A stretch of 43,306 nucleotides of DNA from Bradyrhizobium valentinum (GTDB taxonomy: Bacteria > Pseudomonadota > Alphaproteobacteria > Rhizobiales > Xanthobacteraceae). Positions 7,592-13,565 of the stretch are shown piece after piece. The DNA lies in the NCBI RefSeq assembly GCF_001440405.1, contig NZ_LLXX01000026.1, forward strand, positions 1 through 43,306. The letters are read 5' to 3'. Position numbers and translations under genes: made by a program. Positions within the stretch are counted from its first letter, which is position 1. The number at the start of each line of letters is the position of its first letter. Under the pieces are notes generated by a model. The model did no database searches. It was given only the letters and a program-made list of their open reading frames with translations, and was not told the origin of the DNA.

Positions 7592-8398
7592 GTGAAGATT
7601 CGCGTCGGATTCGAAATGCTCTACGATTTTCCACAGCCGACGCCGATGATCATGGTGCTGGGCACACACTTCACGCGTGCGTCCGATGTCATCGTGCCGG
7701 ACTTCCTCACCACCGACCCGGTCGTCGAGATCACGCCCTATCGCGACATGTTCGGTAACTGGTGCAGCCGCATGGTTGCGCCCGCCGGCCGCGTGCGTCT
7801 TGCGGCCGATGGCGTCGTGCGCGACAGCGGCCTGCCCGATCCGGTGTTTGCTTCGGCGATACAGCACGCGGTCGAGGATCTGCCCGCGGATACCCTGGTC
7901 TATCTGCTTGGCAGCCGCTATTGCGAGACCGACCGGCTTTCGGAAATCGCCTGGCAATTGTTCGAGAAAACGGCGTCAGGCTGGGCGCGGGTCCAGGCGA
8001 TCTGCGATTTCGTCCACCGTCACATCGCCTTCGGATATGAGCACGCGCGCGCCACCAGGACGGCGTGGGAGGCTTACGAGGAAGGCAAGGGCGTCTGCCG
8101 CGATTACGCTCATCTCGCCGTTGCGTTCTGCCGCTGCATGAACATTCCCGCGCGCTATTGCACGGGCTATCTCAGCGACATCGGCACGCCGAAACCCTGG
8201 CCCGCTGGCGATTTCGCCGGCTGGTTCGAAGCCTATCTCGGCGGACACTGGCGCACTTTCGATCCGCGCAACAACGTGCCGAGGATCGGTCGCATCCTGA
8301 TCGCGCAGGGCCGCGATGCCTCCGATGTGCCGATCACCCAGACCTTCGGGCCAAACACATTGGTCGGCTTCAAGGTCTGGACCGACGAGGTTGCGTGA
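7592..8398 (+). CDS. Transglutaminase-like protein lacking the usual catalytic histidine
   Basis: A 268-residue cytoplasmic protein of the transglutaminase-like superfamily, with an N-terminal beta domain (about 1-80) and a papain-like core. The nucleophile motif GVCRDYAHL is intact (Cys169), as is the downstream WRTFDPRNN (Asp224). Members of this subgroup normally carry His in DFHAWFEAYL; here the segment reads DFAGWFEAYL, so the expected His is Ala (residue 209). A nearby His219 (GGHWRTF) might substitute. The enzyme may therefore be catalytically altered. The family includes protease-like and amidase-like members, and no substrate is evident. Divergent from two small hypothetical genes. 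The frame can start upstream only at non-ATG codons; the ATG at 7592 lacks a strong ribosome-binding site. Confidence 0.85.
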   Translation: MKIRVGFEMLYDFPQPTPMIMVLGTHFTRASDVIVPDFLTTDPVVEITPYRDMFGNWCSRMVAPAGRVRLAADGVVRDSGLPDPVFASAIQHAVEDLPADTLVYLLGSRYCETDRLSEIAWQLFEKTASGWARVQAICDFVHRHIAFGYEHARATRTAWEAYEEGKGVCRDYAHLAVAFCRCMNIPARYCTGYLSDIGTPKPWPAGDFAGWFEAYLGGHWRTFDPRNNVPRIGRILIAQGRDASDVPITQTFGPNTLVGFKVWTDEVA

Positions 8399-8511
8399 CA
8401 CGGATCGTCACACGTCGACCCGCTTGATCTGCCGCGGTTGCTGAGATGGAGGAGGCCGGCTGGTAGGGGGCTTGCTCTGCCCGGACGATGGCGGCGCGAC
8501 AGCCAACTTTG

Positions 8512-8739
8512 CTAGCTCACCAAGGTACGCACCTTCATGGCGGCATCGTAGATCTGGACCTGAAGCATCGGATAGGCGGTCTTCAGCTTGCGGCCGGAGG
8601 CTTCCGCAGCCTCGACCGTATCAAATTGCGACTTGAAATGGCCGTCGACAATCGTCGCGAACCCTTCAGTCGGCGGCCTGTCGGCCCGCACCGCCTTCTT
8701 CGGCTCAGGTTCTTCAATGGAAAGCAGGGGTTTTTTCAT
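8512..8739 (-). CDS. Small hypothetical protein, 75 residues
   Basis: A lysine-rich N-terminus (MKKPLLSIEEPEPKKAV) leads into a compact domain (GFATIVDGHFKSQFD, a helix with EAAEASGRKLK, then LQVQIYDA) that looks like a beta-helix-beta fold. I associate this pattern with a small conserved family in bradyrhizobia without a known function. The ATG at 8739 is chosen because AAAGGA sits at the right distance; an ATG six bases further upstream would overlap that site. No signal peptide. It stands alone between the transglutaminase-like gene and a long stretch without a convincing gene. Confidence 0.65.
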   Translation of the reverse strand: MKKPLLSIEEPEPKKAVRADRPPTEGFATIVDGHFKSQFDTVEAAEASGRKLKTAYPMLQVQIYDAAMKVRTLVS

Positions 8740-9164
8740 CGTCATTCCTTTCGCGTTCACCGCGATGATCCCGTTGGATCCGGCTGAGGGGCTGGTCTGA
8801 ATCGGCGGCGGCATAAGATGGAGAGATGTTGTCCGATCTTGCCGGAGATTAGCTGGGCCGCGTCGGAATCGACCCAGACGCCCGTCGCCTTGCGGCCTGG
8901 ATGGGCGGTGACCGGTGTAGCAGACGCTCTTTCCGCCGCGATGTCGAGGGAAATCCCGCGGCCAGCGATGGCAAAGGGTCGGCGCTTATGACGCGCCTCC
9001 AGTGTCGATCGCAGCAAGCGGCACCTGGCCAAATGTGCGTCCTGTGGCGCTTTGGCGCTCGCTATCCGCGGCACCTAAGCCTAGAGTTCACCATCACCGC
9101 GTTTTCCATGGCGTCCATCGGTGACTGAGAGTAACGAGCGCTCCCGCCGAGAAGGGAGCTTCCG
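8740..9164. other. 425-base stretch without a convincing gene
   Basis: The only frame of note is on the minus strand at 8757-9074 (105 codons, GTG start). It is Arg/Ala-rich with no recognisable fold and no clear ribosome-binding site, so I do not call it. The stretch should contain the promoter of the 75-residue gene at its left end and of the small-gene cluster at its right end, but I cannot pick promoter hexamers with confidence. Confidence 0.4.
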
Positions 9165-9263
9165 TTGTCTCGATTTCGCTTGGCCGACTGGATCGTGCCA
9201 CCGGTCATCGTCCCGCTCTTCCTTTTTCTGTTGGTGGTGGCAGCGGCGATCCTAAATGGATAG
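9165..9263 (+). CDS. Very small membrane protein, 32 residues, TTG start
   Basis: A short frame that is easily missed. TTG at 9165 is preceded by AGGGAG with a 6-base gap (9153-9158), a strong ribosome-binding site. The product begins (M)SRFRLADWIVPPV and continues as one hydrophobic segment of about 20 residues ending AAAILNG, so a single-pass inner-membrane peptide is predicted. The next gene starts 15 bases after the stop with its own GGAGG, which suggests a shared transcript. Function unknown; single-helix peptides of this size often modulate larger membrane proteins, but nothing here shows a partner. Confidence 0.55.
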   Translation: MSRFRLADWIVPPVIVPLFLFLLVVAAAILNG

Positions 9264-9278
9264 GTCCGGAGGCAAGCC

Positions 9279-9518
9279 ATGAGCGTCAGACCCTTCAAGA
9301 CCGCCGCCGAACTCCAGGATATGATTGTCGAGCAGGCAAGGGCGCTTCATGGTCCCTGGCCTTCGGGGATGACGATGTTTGTTTTCGACGATGCTTACGG
9401 ATGGAGCGCGAGCATCAGTCGGCCAACGTCGGAGGGCGATAACTTTTATCGCACCTGCACGCTCGATCTGATCAGGACGTTGAAGGTCAGGTATGATCTG
9501 GACGCGCCCCGATTCTAG
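9279..9518 (+). CDS. Small hypothetical protein, 79 residues
   Basis: A soluble 79-residue protein with an N-terminal helix (TAAELQDMIVEQARALHG), then WPSGMTMFVFDDAYGWSAS and a C-terminal helix RTCTLDLIRTLKVRYDL. No named family. GGAGG at 9268-9272 with a 6-base gap supports the ATG at 9279. It follows the 32-residue membrane-peptide gene by 15 bases and precedes the 44-residue gene by 62 bases, all on the plus strand, so the three probably share a transcript. The regular alternation of hydrophobic residues and the strong ribosome-binding site make a real gene likely. Confidence 0.75.
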   Translation: MSVRPFKTAAELQDMIVEQARALHGPWPSGMTMFVFDDAYGWSASISRPTSEGDNFYRTCTLDLIRTLKVRYDLDAPRF

Positions 9519-9580
9519 TCGACGATATCTAGCCGGATCTGCATTGGCTCCGGCATTACCATCAACCCACGGAGATCGAC

Positions 9581-9715
9581 ATGGCTAAAGGCGAGCAAAG
9601 AGGCAATCGGGAAGTCAAGAAACCCAAGAAGGAGAAGATCAAGGTGATTGCCGCGGCGCCAAGCCAGAAGACCGGCGGCTGGCAGCCGACCTTGGGGTCC
9701 GGCAAGAAAAAATAG
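9581..9715 (+). CDS. Very small basic protein, 44 residues
   Basis: ATG at 9581 follows GGAG with a 6-base gap. The product is highly basic: the N-terminal half is Lys-rich (VKKPKKEKIKV), the middle reads AAAPSQKTGGWQPT, and it ends GKKK. It has no hydrophobic segment. I recall similar tiny lysine-rich proteins in rhizobia, without a known function; nucleic-acid or ribosome binding would fit the charge but is only a guess. It is the last gene of the small-gene cluster. A GC hairpin follows at 9732-9760. Confidence 0.7.
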   Translation: MAKGEQRGNREVKKPKKEKIKVIAAAPSQKTGGWQPTLGSGKKK

Positions 9716-9731
9716 CGTTCGGTACCGCTTG

Positions 9732-9760
9732 GCGGGGACGGATCTCATTTTCCGCCCCGC
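9732..9760. terminator. Possible bidirectional terminator hairpin between convergent genes
   Basis: Inverted repeat GCGGGG (9732-9737) plus CGG (9739-9741) pairing with CCG (9752-9754) and CCCCGC (9755-9760), loop of about 10 bases including TTTT, with one unpaired base. It lies between the convergent 44-residue gene and the VOC gene. There is no downstream T run on the plus strand, so termination strength is uncertain. Confidence 0.35.
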
Positions 9761-9817
9761 GGTCGCATGGCCTATCGGGCCATGCTGGGCAGGAGCCATC
9801 GACGATCGCTGCCAGCA

Positions 9818-10777
9818 TCAGACCTTGATCAGCCGCACCTTTGTGCCCCAGGGGTCGACGGTCTCGATGCCGTTCTCGATCGCCGCAGCCGGCGCACCGG
9901 CTTGCCGCAAACGTTGCTCCTGTGCTTGCAGGATTTCGGGCGCCGCGATCTCCAGCGAAAACCACGCAAGTCCCGTCGTCGTGTCGTCGCGCTGGCCCGC
10001 GCCGGCACTCTGCCAGACGTTGAGGCCGAGGTGATGGTGATAGCGCCCCGAGGACAGGAACGCCGCGCCGCTCCGCTTACGCGTCGGATCGAAACCGATG
10101 ACGCCACTGTAGAAGCGGTCCGCCTGTTCGAGATCGCCGACCCGCAGGTGCATATGGCCGATGCGCAAGTCATCGGGGGCCTTGGCATAGTTGGTCGTTC
10201 GCGTATCCGTCAGCGCCAGAAGGCCGTCAATGTCGAGCTGGTCAGTTGCCATCGCGACCGAGCCGCCATCCCATTTCCAGGTCTCGGGCGCGCGATCGGC
10301 GTAGACTTCGATGCCGTTGCCTTCGGGATCGTCGAGATAGACGGACTCGCTGACGAGGTGATCGGCGAAGCCGGAGAGCGGAATCTTGTTCTTTGCCGCG
10401 TGCACCAGCCAGCGCGCGAGATCCTTGCGCGTCGGCATCAGGAACGCGGTGTGATAGAGGCCCGCCGCGTTCCGCGCCTCGGCGGGGGCGCCCGCGCGTA
10501 AGGAGAGATCGAGCAGCGGCACGCCGCCCGCGCCGAGACGGGCGCCGGTTGCCGTGCGCTGCATGACGGTAAGCCCGATCGCGTCGCGATAGTAATCGGT
10601 AACGAGATCGAGATTGCGCACGCGCAAGGTCACCATGCCGACGCGCATCGGCGTCCGGTTGGCGAAGGTCGGCCCGCCGCTGGTGCCCTCCGCCTGCGCC
10701 GCAGCAACGGCCGCCGCGCCCAGGGAGGACGCGCCTGCGAGGTGAAGCAGCGTGCGGCGGGTCAGGTCGATGGTCAT
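9818..10777 (-). CDS. Tat-exported VOC (glyoxalase/extradiol dioxygenase-like) protein with two domains
   Basis: A 319-residue protein with two vicinal-oxygen-chelate modules, about residues 42-165 (MRVGMVTLRVRNLDLVTDYY) and 205-318 (IGHMHLRVGDLEQADRFYSG). The paired modules match catechol-2,3-dioxygenase-like proteins. Candidate metal ligands are His in GLYHTAF, Glu in GIEVYADR, His in IGHMHLRV and HHHLGLN. The N-terminus TRRTLLHLAG followed by an Ala-rich stretch is a twin-arginine signal, so the folded, metal-loaded protein is probably sent to the periplasm, unusual for this family. GAAGGAG 5 bases before the ATG at 10777 fixes the start. No aromatic-degradation genes adjoin it; a lyase or a dioxygenase role cannot be told apart. 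Confidence 0.85.
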   Translation of the reverse strand: MTIDLTRRTLLHLAGASSLGAAAVAAAQAEGTSGGPTFANRTPMRVGMVTLRVRNLDLVTDYYRDAIGLTVMQRTATGARLGAGGVPLLDLSLRAGAPAEARNAAGLYHTAFLMPTRKDLARWLVHAAKNKIPLSGFADHLVSESVYLDDPEGNGIEVYADRAPETWKWDGGSVAMATDQLDIDGLLALTDTRTTNYAKAPDDLRIGHMHLRVGDLEQADRFYSGVIGFDPTRKRSGAAFLSSGRYHHHLGLNVWQSAGAGQRDDTTTGLAWFSLEIAAPEILQAQEQRLRQAGAPAAAIENGIETVDPWGTKVRLIKV

Positions 10778-10853
10778 GAAAGCTCCTTCTGGCAATCGCC
10801 ACAGCGAAGCAAATCTTGCGCCGGATTCCAAGCCGAAGTAGCGCCGCTCCCGT

Positions 10854-10915
10854 CGTCATTCCGGGGCGCGACGAAGTCGCGAGCTGTTTGACGGTCGAAC
10901 CCGAAATCTATCCTC
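10854..10915. repeat. Degenerate intergenic repeat of the CGTCATTCCGGGGCGCG type
   Basis: CGTCATTCCGGGGCGCG begins at 10854 and contains a short hairpin GCGCGAC-GAA-GTCGCG. The expected right part (GAACCCGGAATCT in the form I remember) is present only as CGAACCCGAAATCTATC after about 13 intervening bases, so this copy looks decayed. It lies upstream of the VOC gene. Recognition of the family is from memory. Confidence 0.45.
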
Positions 10916-10917
10916 AC

Positions 10918-11039
10918 GTCGTCCCTGCGAACGCAGGGACCCGTAGCCACCGGCCGAAGTTGTTTGTGAGGTCGTAGTTGTCTGTCTTTTCTAACAAGAA
11001 CTGCCGCGGAGTATGGGTCCCTGCGTTCGCAGGGACGAC
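10918..11039. repeat. 122-bp MITE-like element with perfect 25-bp terminal inverted repeats
   Basis: Bases 10918-10942 are the exact reverse complement of 11015-11039. Each arm also contains its own near-perfect palindrome, GTCCCTGCGAACGCAGGGAC at 10921-10940 and its complement form at 11018-11037. The 72-base centre is non-coding. The structure can fold either as one long hairpin or as two small ones. No flanking target-site duplication is evident to me. Confidence 0.85.
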
Positions 11040-11058
11040 AGCAAATTGCTTGTTTCTC

Positions 11059-11099
11059 CGCCCTGAGGAGCCCGCCAAAGGCGGGCGTCTCGAAGGGCG
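11059..11099. repeat. Hairpin repeat (CGCCCTGAGGAGCCCGCC type)
   Basis: CGCCCT (11059-11064) pairs with AGGGCG (11094-11099); inside, GCCCGCC pairs with GGCGGGC around an AAA loop, and GAG with CTC. It is about 140 bases upstream of the ThDP-enzyme gene. I recognise the unit as a common dispersed intergenic hairpin in alphaproteobacteria. The remaining bases of the 10778-11240 gap hold no gene that I can support. Confidence 0.6.
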
Positions 11100-11240
11100 A
11101 GGCCCCGATCATCCGCATCCCCACCTCCAGCCTTTCAATTTTGCGATAGAAGCCATGTCCACATTCAAATTCCTTGAATCCCCGCCGCGATCTATTCTCC
11201 GTGCAACTCAAGTCAGGAATCGCAGAGGAAACTGAGCCCG

Positions 11241-11807
11241 ATGGCGGAAGCAGCAAAATCGCGGAGCGAGGCGCCGGCCGCGCTGCCGACATGGCCGGAC
11301 GAGATCTACCGCGCGCTGAAGGATGCCGGCGTTCGCCAGGTCGCCATGGTGCCGGATGCCGGCCACAGCCGTCTGATCCGCTCCTTCGAGGCCGATCCCG
11401 AAACCCGCGTCGTGACGTTGACGACGGAAGAGGAAGGCGTGGCGATGCTGGCCGGTGCGTGGCTCGGCGGCGAGCGCGGCGTTCTGCTGTTGCAATCGAG
11501 CGGCGTCGGCAACTGCATCAACATGCTGTCGCTGCCGGTCATCTGCCACATGCCGCTTCTGATGATCGTCACCATGCGCGGCGATTGGGGCGAGTTCAAT
11601 CCATGGCAGATTCCGATGGGGCAGGGGACACGCCCTTCGCTCGAGGCCATGGGCGTGATCGTGAACAAAGTGGACGAGCCTGATCTCGTGGCCTCCACCG
11701 TGCAGGGCGCGGCAAATCTCGCCTTCAATACCTGGAAGCCGGTGGCGGTCCTGATCGGACAGCGCGTGCTCGGCGCCAAGAATTTCAAGGAGCTTGCCCG
11801 CAAATGA
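11241..11807 (+). CDS. ThDP-dependent decarboxylase, alpha (PYR-domain) subunit, ComD/phosphonopyruvate-decarboxylase-like
   Basis: A 188-residue protein equal to the N-terminal pyrimidine-binding (PYR) domain of ThDP enzymes. The conserved glutamate that activates the cofactor lies in LTTEEEGVAMLAGAWLGG, and the VLLLQSSGVGNCINML stretch is typical of sulfopyruvate and phosphonopyruvate decarboxylases. The pyrophosphate-binding half is encoded by the next gene, with which it overlaps by ATGA (11804-11807), so the two subunits are made together. The probable reaction is decarboxylation of a 3-substituted pyruvate to an aldehyde. AGAGGAA lies 10 bases upstream of the ATG. No phosphonate or sulfonate genes are adjacent, so the substrate is undecided. 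Confidence 0.85.
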   Translation: MAEAAKSRSEAPAALPTWPDEIYRALKDAGVRQVAMVPDAGHSRLIRSFEADPETRVVTLTTEEEGVAMLAGAWLGGERGVLLLQSSGVGNCINMLSLPVICHMPLLMIVTMRGDWGEFNPWQIPMGQGTRPSLEAMGVIVNKVDEPDLVASTVQGAANLAFNTWKPVAVLIGQRVLGAKNFKELARK

Positions 11808-12403
11808 CCAACCCGAACGCGCTTCTGCATCGCCGCGACGTCGTCAACGAATTGTTGCGTGACCGCGCCGATCTCCTCGTCATCGCCGGCCTCGGCGCGC
11901 CGAACTGGGATGTCTCCGCCGCCGGCGATCATCCCAACAATTTCCCGCTCTGGGGGGCGATGGGCGCTGCTGCCATGATCGGGCTTGGGCTGGCGCTGGC
12001 GCAGCCCAAGCGCAAGGTGCTCGTGATCACCGGCGACGGCGAAATGCTGATGAACATCGGCTCGCTCGCTACCATCGCAGTCGAGGCGCCGAAGAATCTC
12101 ACGGTCGCCGTGCTCGACAATGAGCGCTTCGGCGAGACCGGCATGCAGAAAACCCCGACCGCTTCCGGCGTCGACCTCGCCGCCATCGCAACCGCCTGCG
12201 GCATCCGCACCTCGCGCATCGTGCGCACGATGGCCGAAGTCACCGAGCTCCGCGAGCTCGCGCATGCGGGAAGGGGAACGGCGTTTGCGCAGATCAAGAT
12301 CAATCCCGAGGCGCTGGTGTTCGTGATGCCGCCGGCGGATGGCGTCATCCTGGCGACGCGCTTCCGGCAATCGGTGCTGGGAGACGAGGCGCTTTATAAT
12401 TGA
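11804..12403 (+). CDS. ThDP-dependent decarboxylase, beta (PP-domain) subunit, ComE/phosphonopyruvate-decarboxylase-like
   Basis: A 199-residue protein holding the pyrophosphate/Mg-binding domain of ThDP enzymes. The GDG...N cofactor motif is seen as TGDGEMLMN followed by VLDNERFGETG. An upstream segment, GDHPNNFPLWGAMGAA, matches the loop seen in sulfopyruvate decarboxylase beta subunits. It completes the active site with the alpha subunit from the overlapping upstream gene; the active sites of such enzymes lie at the subunit interface. Length fits the split ComD/ComE arrangement and is about half of single-chain phosphonopyruvate decarboxylase. A strong hairpin follows at 12425-12455. Confidence 0.87.
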   Translation: MTNPNALLHRRDVVNELLRDRADLLVIAGLGAPNWDVSAAGDHPNNFPLWGAMGAAAMIGLGLALAQPKRKVLVITGDGEMLMNIGSLATIAVEAPKNLTVAVLDNERFGETGMQKTPTASGVDLAAIATACGIRTSRIVRTMAEVTELRELAHAGRGTAFAQIKINPEALVFVMPPADGVILATRFRQSVLGDEALYN

Positions 12404-12424
12404 GGAATGCTACCGACACGACGT

Positions 12425-12455
12425 CGTTATGCCCGGGACAAGCCCGGGCATAACG
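12425..12455. terminator. Perfect 13-bp hairpin between convergent genes (terminator-like or dispersed repeat)
   Basis: CGTTATGCCCGGG (12425-12437), loop ACAAG, CCCGGGCATAACG (12443-12455). It lies between the 3' ends of the ThDP beta-subunit gene and the LysR gene, where a bidirectional terminator is expected. There is no T run. The same hairpin form is, from memory, a frequent dispersed repeat in bradyrhizobia, so the terminator role is an inference. Confidence 0.55.
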
Positions 12456-12476
12456 AGGCAGGAGTGCCCGGCAGCA

Positions 12477-13400
12477 TTACGCCGTCATGTTGATCTTCCA
12501 GCGCCCCTCCCGGGAGAGCTGCTGGATCTCCGACACGATCAGCGTCGCAATCGTCGTCGTTGCGATCGAGGGCGGATGGGCGATCGGCGAGGCCAGGATC
12601 AGTTCGCGCGACACAGAAGGGCTCACGGCCGCCATCTCCAGGCGTTTCGCCGCCACTTCGGTGCGGATGGCCGAGGGCGGCAGCAACGTATAGCCGAGCC
12701 CCTCCTCCATCAGGCTGATCTGGGCGCGGTAGGAATCGACCTCGATCGTGGCGTCGAGCTTCAGCTTCTCGCGCGCCAGCGCCTTCTCCAAGAGCGCCCG
12801 CAAACCATGCGAGATGCTGGGCAGGATCAGCTTCTGCTTCACCAGCCATTTGAGGTCGACCTGCTTCCGCTTGTTCAAGCCCGAGCCCGGCGGCCCAACG
12901 GCGACGATATCCTCCCGTCCGATGGACTGGACCTGAAGATGCAGATCGACCGCCGGCCCATAGATGATCGCGAGATCCATTTCGCCGCGGTGCAGCCACT
13001 CGACCAGGTGCCCGCCGTAGCTCTCCACGATGCGCAGCGAGACGTCGGGATACTCGTTGAGGACGCGGCGGGCGAATCGCCCCGACAGTACCGCGCTTAC
13101 CGTCGGCACCATCCCGAGGATGACGCGGCCCGACGGATTGCCGTTCGCCGATTTGAGGTCGTCGCTGACCTGCTCGATCTGGCGGATCAGGCCGGTGGTG
13201 CGGTCGAGCAGCATCCGGCCGGCGCTGGTCAACAGCATGCCGCGCCCGTTGCGGACGAACAGCTCGACGCGAAGCTCGTGCTCCAGCAGCTTGATATGCC
13301 GGCTCAGCGCGGGCTGCGCGGCGCGCAGCCGGTCGGCCGCCTTGCTCAGGCTGCCGAGCTCGGCGACGGCGCGGAAGGTGCGCAATTGTTTGAGGTCCAT
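12477..13400 (-). CDS. LysR-family transcriptional regulator
   Basis: A 307-residue LTTR. Residues 1-60 form the winged helix-turn-helix (LKQLRTFRAVAELGSLSKAA, then AQPALSRHIKLLEHEL), and residues 90-300 the periplasmic-binding-protein-like effector domain (GRVILGMVPTVSAVLSGRF, GEMDLAIIYGP, GLGYTLLPPSA). The sequence resembles the Nac/Cbl-like branch. It is divergent from the triple-rhodanese gene across 165 bases and convergent with the ThDP decarboxylase genes. By the usual LTTR habit it probably controls itself and the divergent gene; a role in sulfur metabolism would fit the rhodanese neighbour but is only inferred. A clear T-N11-A operator was not picked out. Confidence 0.93.
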   Translation of the reverse strand: MDLKQLRTFRAVAELGSLSKAADRLRAAQPALSRHIKLLEHELRVELFVRNGRGMLLTSAGRMLLDRTTGLIRQIEQVSDDLKSANGNPSGRVILGMVPTVSAVLSGRFARRVLNEYPDVSLRIVESYGGHLVEWLHRGEMDLAIIYGPAVDLHLQVQSIGREDIVAVGPPGSGLNKRKQVDLKWLVKQKLILPSISHGLRALLEKALAREKLKLDATIEVDSYRAQISLMEEGLGYTLLPPSAIRTEVAAKRLEMAAVSPSVSRELILASPIAHPPSIATTTIATLIVSEIQQLSREGRWKINMTA

Positions 13401-13565
13401 CGGGGGCCTAGCTGCTCATCTGGCTGATATCATACGCCGTTTCCGGGACGTCGGTGCAATCAGTTCAATGTTCGATGACATGAGAGTTAATGGCTTCGGC
13501 CGACGTGACGCGCCGCTCTCGATGCTGTTAATGGAGCAACGATCCTCATCCGGAATCCACGATCC

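Noticed and set aside
8757..9074. Minus-strand frame of 105 codons with GTG start
   Set aside because: No ribosome-binding site or recognisable fold, and Arg/Ala-rich. It could be real, but I cannot support it from this sequence alone.
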